6,874 nucleotides of DNA, taken from contig CAYTNN010000236.1 in assembly GCA_964439135.1 (NCBI GenBank), positions 1 through 6,874 on the forward strand. Reading direction: 5' to 3'. Origin of the DNA: JAFGPJ01 sp964439135. Lineage in GTDB: Bacteria; Planctomycetota; Phycisphaerae; Sedimentisphaerales; Anaerobacaceae. The notes under the pieces are model-generated. The model saw nothing but the letters and a program-made list of their open reading frames with translations, made no database searches and was not told the origin of the DNA. Every line of letters begins with the position of its first letter. Position 1 is the first letter of the stretch. The position numbers and the translations under genes are program-made. This document shows, piece after piece, positions 1-5,537 of the stretch.

Positions 1-2267
1 AATACTGGTATCCGTTCCGTGACATCGGCGGCGTGAAGAATGCCAATCTCGACGCCGCTGTGAATCTCGATGTAGTCGAAGGTCGAACTGCTAATGTGGG
101 ATTCTATACAACTTCGGCACATAAGGAGGCAACGGTTGTGCTGAAAGCAGCGGATAAAGTTCTGCTCCGTGAAACAGTAGCCATCGATCCCGGCACTCCG
201 TACTTGAAGCAGGTTGCAATACCTGAAGGTACGGATGAACATAATCTCCGGGCTTCGATATCAGCAGGCGGCAAGGAGTTGGTTGCTTACTCGCCGATAA
301 AGCTGGAGCCTGAGAAAATGCCGGAACCGGTCGAAGCGCCTCAGTCACCGGAGGACATCAAGACCAACGAGGAATTGTATCTTACCGGCCTTCGCATCGA
401 GCAGTTCCATAATCCCGCCCTTGATCCTGATCCGTATTGGCTGGAGGCCCTGCGCCGGGACCCGGGTGATGTACGGGTAAACACCGCTCTCGGCATCAAC
501 TATCTAAAGCGGGCGCGGTTCGAGGAAGCTGAGAATCTTTTCCGCAAGGCGCTCGAGCGGCTAACGGCGAAATACACAAGCCCGAAAAACGGTGAGCCGT
601 TTTACTATCTCGGAGTAGCCTTAAAAGCACAGGGCAAAGACAAAGAAGCTTTTGATAATTTCTATAAGGCCACTTGGAGTGACGCATGGAAAGCGGCGGG
701 ATATTACTCGCTGGCTGAGCTAGTGTGCGCGCGGGGTGACATGGCCGCTGCTCTGGACTTTGTTGGCCGCTCGCTCGAAGCCAATGCACTGAATATCAGG
801 GCATTGAATCTAAGAGCCGCGGTGCTGCGACATATGAATCAACGGGACGATGCCCTTAAGGTGTTAGCGTTAGCCCATCAAATAGCCGATCCGCTCGATG
901 TTCGAATTATGGCCGAACAGTGGCTGCTGATGAAGAGTACCATGATTGCGAAGGCTATGGCTACGGTAATGAATGAGCATCCCGCGACGGCCCAGGAAAC
1001 GGCTGCCGAATACTTCAACGCCGGCCTCTGGCAGGACGGCGCCGAGGTGCTTTTGCAATTGATTGAAGCGGCTCCGGACAATACAAAAATCTCGCCCATG
1101 TTATATTATTATCTGGGCTATTTCGCACGTAAGATGGGACAGGCGCAAAAGGCTTCCGAATACTATGCTCTTGCCGTGAAAATGTCGCCTGACTATGTCT
1201 TTCCATTCCAGCATGAAGCGATAGCAATCTTGCGGGAAGCGATGAATGTGCGGCCGAACGATGCGATGGCGCCTTACTATCTCGGAAACCTGCTGTTCGA
1301 CTGGCAGCCCGCCGAGGCGGTGACGCTCTGGGAGAAGTCCGTTTCGCTCGGCGCTAAGTTCCCGATTGTGTATCGCAACCTGGCAATCGCCTATTCGCAT
1401 CAGAAGGAAGGTATCGCACTCGACAAAGCCATCGCGAGCCTGGAGAAAGCTGTCTCGCTCGACAGTAAATACGCGATTCATTTCTTCGAGCTTGACCAGC
1501 TCTACGAAGCGGCGGGGACCGCTCCGGAAAAGCGGCTGGCTATCCTCGAAAAGAATCACAAGACAGTCACCGAGCGGGATGACTCGCTGTCTCGCGAAAT
1601 CTCGCTTAAAGTGAACATGGGAAAATACGATGATGCTATCGAGCTGATGCGGGGAAGGAAATTCAACATCTGGGAAGGCGGGGCCCGGTTCAATGTGAAT
1701 GATTGCTGGACTGACGCCTACTTGCTGAGCGGCCATAAGAATTTCGCCGCCGGCCGGTACCGTCAAGCTCTTGCCGACTACCAGTTATCCGTCGAGTTTC
1801 CCGAAAATCTTCGGGCGTCGAGAGCCAGAGGCAGCGGCCGCGATGCGGAAGTCTCCTACTGGATAGCAACAGCCTATGACGCGCTGGGAGATCGTGACAA
1901 GGCTGAGGAATTCTGGACGGAATCGTCGTCGGCTGGACGGCCGAGAGGCGGACGAAGTGTCCAGCGATACTACCAGGCGCTTTCGCTCCGTAAACTCGGT
2001 AAGAATGAGGATGTAGAAGAAATCTTCCGGGATCTCATTAAATCCGGAAACGAGTCACTCGAGCAAACTTCTTCGCAGATCGATTTTTTCGCCAAGTTCG
2101 GCGAGCAGCAATCCCAGCGGTCCAGACTGGCCAACGCGCATTACATGGCCGGGCTCGGTTACCTCGGACTCAATGAAGAGGACAATGCCCGGCGGGAATT
2201 TAATCAGGCTCTTGAGGCCGGCCCCGACCATTTGGGTGCTAAAACAATGCTTGCTCAATTGGATTGA
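1..2267 (+). CDS. DUF5107-type tetratricopeptide repeat protein, 5' end missing
   Basis: The reading frame is open from the left edge; the first complete codon is at 3 and the stop is TGA at 2265-2267, leaving 754 visible residues. The GTG at 33 lies inside a conserved-looking segment (YWYPFRDIGG then VKNANLDAAV) and is probably not the start. Residues 1 to about 105 form a beta-rich stretch that looks like the tail of a DUF5107 domain, a predicted carbohydrate-binding beta-sandwich. The rest is helical with many TPR-like units, clearest at about 149-187, 366-396, 421-450, 618-642 and 712-743. A block near 555-600 (NIWEGG, then LLSGHKNFAAGRYRQALADY and EFPENL) is typical of full-length DUF5107/TPR proteins as I remember them. 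It sits 15 bases upstream of the glycosidase gene, so co-transcription is likely. A sugar-binding or scaffold role is inferred; no catalytic motif is visible. The missing N-terminus prevents any statement on export. Confidence 0.85.
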   Translation, partial: YWYPFRDIGGVKNANLDAAVNLDVVEGRTANVGFYTTSAHKEATVVLKAADKVLLRETVAIDPGTPYLKQVAIPEGTDEHNLRASISAGGKELVAYSPIKLEPEKMPEPVEAPQSPEDIKTNEELYLTGLRIEQFHNPALDPDPYWLEALRRDPGDVRVNTALGINYLKRARFEEAENLFRKALERLTAKYTSPKNGEPFYYLGVALKAQGKDKEAFDNFYKATWSDAWKAAGYYSLAELVCARGDMAAALDFVGRSLEANALNIRALNLRAAVLRHMNQRDDALKVLALAHQIADPLDVRIMAEQWLLMKSTMIAKAMATVMNEHPATAQETAAEYFNAGLWQDGAEVLLQLIEAAPDNTKISPMLYYYLGYFARKMGQAQKASEYYALAVKMSPDYVFPFQHEAIAILREAMNVRPNDAMAPYYLGNLLFDWQPAEAVTLWEKSVSLGAKFPIVYRNLAIAYSHQKEGIALDKAIASLEKAVSLDSKYAIHFFELDQLYEAAGTAPEKRLAILEKNHKTVTERDDSLSREISLKVNMGKYDDAIELMRGRKFNIWEGGARFNVNDCWTDAYLLSGHKNFAAGRYRQALADYQLSVEFPENLRASRARGSGRDAEVSYWIATAYDALGDRDKAEEFWTESSSAGRPRGGRSVQRYYQALSLRKLGKNEDVEEIFRDLIKSGNESLEQTSSQIDFFAKFGEQQSQRSRLANAHYMAGLGYLGLNEEDNARREFNQALEAGPDHLGAKTMLAQLD

Positions 2268-2270
2268 TTC

Positions 2271-2285
2271 GGAAGGAAAAATGTG
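2271..2285 (+). promoter_or_regulatory. Ribosome binding site that fixes the GTG start of the GH39 gene
   Basis: GGAAGG at 2271-2276 is followed by six bases and then GTG at 2283. The frame is closed just upstream by the TGA at 2265, and GTG is the only start-type codon before the signal-peptide-like segment. This supports GTG as the start. An out-of-frame ATG at 2281 overlaps it but is followed at once by TGA. Confidence 0.65.
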
Positions 2286-3965
2286 AATACTCGATTCTAC
2301 GTCGAGCATATATATCATTTGCTTTGTTTGGTGATTATAGTTCTTGTGGGCAGGGTATGCGCCGATCCGGAGGCTGTTTCGATTCAGGTGGATGCTACAC
2401 AGAAAGGCAAAACGCTCAAGCATGTCTGGCAGTATTATGGCTACGACGAATGCAACTACACGACAACGCCCGACTGCAAAGCCCTGATGAGAACCGTAGC
2501 ACAGATTAATCCCGAGCCTGTTTATCTTCGGCAGCATTTCCTGCTGAACAGCGGCAACGGCATTGCCACTCCGAAATGGAGCTCGACAAACGTCTATACC
2601 GAAGACGAGAACGGCTGGCCGGTATATGACTGGCGAATTATGGATGGAATCATGGACGCTGTCACGGCGTCGGGTTGCCGGCCTCTGGTTGAAATCGGGC
2701 TCATGCCGAAAGACCTTTCCGTAAGACCGGACCCTTACAGGCCGCCCAAGCCGTTCGGGCCGAACGAGGGCATCGGCGTGTTCTTCCCTCCCAAAGATTA
2801 CGAAAAATGGGCCGAGCTGATTCGCCGGTGGGCCCGCCATACAAAAGCCAGGTATGAAAACGCCGAAGAAACATGGTTGTGGGAGCTATGGAACGAGCCG
2901 GACATATTCTATTTCCAGGGCACGTACGAGGATTATGAAAAGCTCTTCGAGTATACCGAGCAGGCCTTGCACGAAGTCATGCCGGCAGCGGTCTTCGGCG
3001 GCCCGCACGTCGCCGGCGTGGGCAAATTCATGCAAAGCTTCCTGACGCACTGCGCCACAGAGAAAAACTCCTTAACGGGAAAGACCGGCACACGACTCGA
3101 CTACATCGGCTTCCATGCCAAGGGCGGCACAGCTTTCAAAGACGGCCACGTTGAGATGAGCATGCTCGGCCAGCTTCAAAAACACCAGAGAGGTTTCGCA
3201 ATGGTCGCGGATTTTCCGGAATTCAGAAATACGCCCATCATCATCGGCGAGGCCGACCCGGACGGGGCGGCGGGTATGCCGGCCTCTCGATCTCCGAGCC
3301 GCGGGTACAGAAATGTCCCCGCCTACGGCGCTTACGTGGCGGCGATGATGAAGTACTCGCTGGATCTGGCCGAGCGGGAGAAAGTCAATCTCAAGGGCGT
3401 GCTGACCTGGGCCTTCATGTTCGACGGCATGCCCTGGTTCGATGGCTATCGCACACTGGCAACCAACGGAATTCACAAGCCGGTTCTTAACGCTTTTAAA
3501 ATGTTAGGCCGGTTGAAAGGAAACGAGCTGCCCCTGACGAGTGACGGAGCGGTCGGCCTGGATGAGATACTCAAAGATAGCGTACGCGCCCGGCCGGACA
3601 TAAACGGAATGGCCGTCGCGGATGGTCAAAGCGTTAAGATCCTTATCTGGAACTATCACGATTTTCTCGTACCGGCAGAACCCGCCCCGATTCGACTGAA
3701 AGTAAAATTGCCGCCGGACTTCGGCTCGAAAGCCCGGGTAACCCATTACCGAATTGACGATACGCACAGCAACGCCTACACAAAGTGGCTCGAATTAGGC
3801 GGCCCGCAGAATCCTGATGCTCAAATGCTCGCAAAGCTAAAAGCCGCTATGGAGCTGGAAATGCTCGAACCAGCCAAAATCATCGACATAACCGGCGGCG
3901 AAGCATCGCTCAACTTCGAGCTTCCGCGTTCCGGCCTTTCTCTTATCATCCTGAATAAGCGATGA
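2283..3965 (+). CDS. Exported glycoside hydrolase family 39 (alpha-L-iduronidase / beta-xylosidase clan)
   Basis: The 560-residue protein is predicted to be a retaining glycosidase with a TIM-barrel core, acting outside the cytoplasm. Residues 1-27 look like a type I signal peptide: a hydrophobic stretch LLCLVIIVLV followed by VCA, with likely cleavage after A27. The Cys at 26 is not in a good lipobox. The acid/base motif ELWNEPD places the catalytic Glu at E205, and the block TPIIIGEADPDG gives the nucleophile candidate E323. The 118-residue spacing fits family 39. Blocks RLDYIGFHAKGG (271-282) and YRTL...HKPVLNAF (389-405) resemble human alpha-L-iduronidase. Residues from about 410 to the end form a beta-rich C-terminal region (KILIWNYHD, ARVTHYRID, LSLIILNKR) like the accessory sandwich of this family. 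It follows the TPR gene by 15 bases and is probably in one operon with it. Family membership is firm. The substrate (xyloside, iduronide or another sugar) is open. Confidence 0.88.
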   Translation: MNTRFYVEHIYHLLCLVIIVLVGRVCADPEAVSIQVDATQKGKTLKHVWQYYGYDECNYTTTPDCKALMRTVAQINPEPVYLRQHFLLNSGNGIATPKWSSTNVYTEDENGWPVYDWRIMDGIMDAVTASGCRPLVEIGLMPKDLSVRPDPYRPPKPFGPNEGIGVFFPPKDYEKWAELIRRWARHTKARYENAEETWLWELWNEPDIFYFQGTYEDYEKLFEYTEQALHEVMPAAVFGGPHVAGVGKFMQSFLTHCATEKNSLTGKTGTRLDYIGFHAKGGTAFKDGHVEMSMLGQLQKHQRGFAMVADFPEFRNTPIIIGEADPDGAAGMPASRSPSRGYRNVPAYGAYVAAMMKYSLDLAEREKVNLKGVLTWAFMFDGMPWFDGYRTLATNGIHKPVLNAFKMLGRLKGNELPLTSDGAVGLDEILKDSVRARPDINGMAVADGQSVKILIWNYHDFLVPAEPAPIRLKVKLPPDFGSKARVTHYRIDDTHSNAYTKWLELGGPQNPDAQMLAKLKAAMELEMLEPAKIIDITGGEASLNFELPRSGLSLIILNKR

Positions 3966-3979
3966 TTTTTACGAAAAAT

Positions 3980-4022
3980 TGTTCTCGCCGGATTTCATAC
4001 GAAGAGCAGCACTTGTTTTTTT
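3980..4022 (+). terminator. Weak rho-independent terminator candidate after the GH39 gene
   Basis: An imperfect hairpin pairs TGTTCTCG (3980-3987) with CG and AGAGCA (4000-4008), with one bulged A at 4002 and one G-T pair around a 12-base loop. It is followed within a few bases by a T-rich tract with seven Ts in a row at 4016-4022. It lies 15 bases after the glycosidase stop codon, where a terminator is expected. The stem is short and not GC-rich, so this is tentative. Confidence 0.35.
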
Positions 4023-4031
4023 CGAATTATG

Positions 4032-4060
4032 TTGGCGCAATATTTTGTAAAAGGTAGAAT
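4032..4060 (+). promoter_or_regulatory. Sigma70-like promoter for the oxidoreductase-HEAT unit
   Basis: TTGGCG at 4032-4037 matches four of six bases of the -35 consensus. TAGAAT at 4055-4060 matches five of six bases of the -10 consensus. The spacer is exactly 17 bases. Transcription would start near 4067 and give a leader of about 120 bases before the ATG at 4189. The surrounding sequence is AT-rich compared with the flanking genes. This is a motif match only. Confidence 0.55.
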
Positions 4061-4096
4061 CCTCGTATTAGGTTAATCGTGTTTCGCACCTTGAGG

Positions 4097-4140
4097 ATCG
4101 AGGAGCAATCAGCCGGCCGGGCCTTGTTTTTGCTCCGGAT
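4097..4140 (+). other. Inverted repeat / hairpin in the predicted leader
   Basis: GGAGCAA (4102-4108) and TTGCTCC (4130-4136) form a perfect 7-bp inverted repeat. Three more pairs outside it (ATC 4097-4099 with GAT 4138-4140) are separated from the stem by a small internal loop. The 21-base loop contains the GC-rich run CCGGCCGGGCC. It sits downstream of the predicted promoter and about 50 bases before the start codon, so it would be in the mRNA leader. It does not match a riboswitch class I recognise. A terminator is unlikely because no T-run follows the stem. Confidence 0.4.
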
Positions 4141-4176
4141 GGCAGGTTTTAATAAATACAACTGACCAGATGAATT

Positions 4177-4191
4177 AGGAGACTTCTCATG
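4177..4191 (+). promoter_or_regulatory. Shine-Dalgarno site of the oxidoreductase gene
   Basis: AGGAG at 4177-4181 stands seven bases before the ATG at 4189. This supports the start that places a Tat signal at the extreme N-terminus of the protein. Confidence 0.7.
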
Positions 4192-5502
4192 CAAAAGAAA
4201 AACTCGAACCTTTCACGTCGTGCGTTTTTGAAGCGCACGGCAGCTTTGGCGGTGGTGCCGTGCATCGTTCCAGCCTCGGTATTCGGTCGGAACGGGGCCG
4301 TGCCGCCCAGCGAGCGAATTGTGCTCGGCGGCATCGGTGTCGGCAACCGCGGCTCGCACGACCTGCGCTGGATGCTGCCGGAGTCGGATGTGCAATTTGT
4401 CGCAACTTGTGATCCCCAAAGATCGCGTGCCGAGGCTGTCAAGAAGATTGTAGACACCCGCTACGGCAACAAGGACTGCATCATATACCACGATACGCGC
4501 CAGTTTCTGGCCGAGCGTACGGACATTGATGCGCTGCTGGTCACGACAGGCGACCGGTGGCATGCGCTGGCTTCCATCATGGCGATGCGGGCGGGCAAGG
4601 ATGTCTATTCCGAAAAGCCTTCGTGTATGACCATCGCCGAAGGCCAGGGGGTGGTAAATACCGCGAAACGCTATCGCCGCATTTATCAAACCGGCACGCA
4701 GCGACTCAGCGAGGGGAACTTCACGTTCTGCAACGAAATGCTCCGTACCGGCCGGCTCGGCGAGGTCCACACGGTACGCGCACATATCGCCCCGTGGGAC
4801 GCGGCGGAAATGAGACATGACTGGCTGCCCGCCGAACCTTTGCCGCCTAAGGACGAGGTGGACTGGGACGCATGGCTGGGGCCGTGTCCCTGGCGGCCGT
4901 ATAACTCGGAGTACACACGCGGCGGATGGCGCGGCTTCTACGATTTCCATACGAGCTGCATCGGCGAATGGGGCGCGCACACGTTCGCACAGTGCCAGGT
5001 GGGAATGGGAGCGGGAGAAACTTCGGCTATCGAGTACCAGTACGTGAATAACGAGTCCGGCGACAAAATGGTCACCAAGTTCGCCAACGGTATAGAGATG
5101 ATCCTTGAACGAGATATGGACAATAAGTACTTCCACGGCTCCTGCGCAGTTCGCTATGAAGGGACTGAGGGCTGGGTTTCGGCTGGGGACGGCTACTCGA
5201 AACCCGATGTTTCCAACCCGGCTATGCTGGATGACTTCAGGAAGCTCGTCTATGACTACCAGGCCCGCACGGGACGCCCGATGAGCCATGTGCGTGATTT
5301 CCTCGATTGTGTGAAGTCACGCCGGCAGACGGTGGCCAATCCGGTAATGATGCACCGTACGATGACTACAGTGCACGCCGCCAATATCTGCATGTGGCTA
5401 AAGCGTGACCTAAAATTCGACCCCGTTAAAGAAGAGTTCATTAACGACCCGCAAGCCAACCGGTTCCGTTCGCGTGCGATGCGTGAACCGTGGATTATCT
5501 AA
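4189..5502 (+). CDS. Tat-exported Gfo/Idh/MocA family oxidoreductase
   Basis: The 437-residue protein is a predicted NAD(P)-dependent dehydrogenase acting on a sugar, polyol or related substrate. Residues 9-15 (SRRAFLK) are a near-perfect twin-arginine motif, followed by a hydrophobic stretch (TAALAVVPCIVPAS). It should therefore be exported folded, with its cofactor already bound. A Rossmann dinucleotide loop GIGVGNRG lies at 48-55, and TTGDRWHALA at 119-128 is the usual strand-loop block. SEKP at 141-144 carries the family lysine K143. The C-terminal domain holds WDAWLGPCPWRPYN (226-239) and GEWGAHTFAQCQ (259-270), with H264 the likely catalytic histidine. Where inositol dehydrogenase has Asp-x-x-x-His-x-x-Asp, this protein has E260, H264 and A267. 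Length and layout match the secreted branch common in planctomycetes and Bacteroidetes. It follows a predicted promoter and precedes the HEAT-repeat gene by 32 bases. The substrate cannot be read from the sequence. Confidence 0.92.
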   Translation: MQKKNSNLSRRAFLKRTAALAVVPCIVPASVFGRNGAVPPSERIVLGGIGVGNRGSHDLRWMLPESDVQFVATCDPQRSRAEAVKKIVDTRYGNKDCIIYHDTRQFLAERTDIDALLVTTGDRWHALASIMAMRAGKDVYSEKPSCMTIAEGQGVVNTAKRYRRIYQTGTQRLSEGNFTFCNEMLRTGRLGEVHTVRAHIAPWDAAEMRHDWLPAEPLPPKDEVDWDAWLGPCPWRPYNSEYTRGGWRGFYDFHTSCIGEWGAHTFAQCQVGMGAGETSAIEYQYVNNESGDKMVTKFANGIEMILERDMDNKYFHGSCAVRYEGTEGWVSAGDGYSKPDVSNPAMLDDFRKLVYDYQARTGRPMSHVRDFLDCVKSRRQTVANPVMMHRTMTTVHAANICMWLKRDLKFDPVKEEFINDPQANRFRSRAMREPWII

Positions 5503-5520
5503 GGACCAACTTTTATCCGA

Positions 5521-5537
5521 AAGGAAACCGAGCAATG
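5521..5537 (+). promoter_or_regulatory. Shine-Dalgarno site of the HEAT-repeat gene
   Basis: AAGGA at 5521-5525 lies nine bases before ATG 5535, within the 32-base gap after the oxidoreductase stop. No separate promoter is visible in this gap, which suggests co-transcription. Confidence 0.55.

Noticed and set aside
33..35. GTG as the start of the TPR protein
   Set aside because: The frame stays open to the window edge, the ten upstream codons (YWYPFRDIGG) look like conserved domain sequence, and no ribosome binding site precedes the GTG.
1101..1766. Minus-strand open frame of 221 codons
   Set aside because: It is a shadow of the TPR region with no motif and no ribosome binding site that I could see.
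2283..2363. Lipoprotein signal for the GH39 enzyme because of Cys26
   Set aside because: The residues before the cysteine (VGRV) do not fit a lipobox; a type I cut after Ala27 fits better.
2055..2840. Minus-strand open frame of 261 codons spanning the TPR-GH39 junction
   Set aside because: Both plus-strand genes have clear family motifs here; the antisense product has low-complexity, non-family sequence.
3965..3979. Short inverted repeat ATTTTT-ACG-AAAAAT at the GH39 stop codon
   Set aside because: It is only six A/T pairs with a 3-base loop, too weak for a terminator and likely by chance in AT-rich sequence.
4102..4136. Leader hairpin as a rho-independent terminator or attenuator
   Set aside because: The T-run (4127-4131) is before and within the 3' arm and no T-tract follows the stem.
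4213..5289. Long minus-strand open frame of 358 codons
   Set aside because: It lies wholly inside the well-supported oxidoreductase gene, shows no recognisable domain, and is explained by codon bias of the coding strand.
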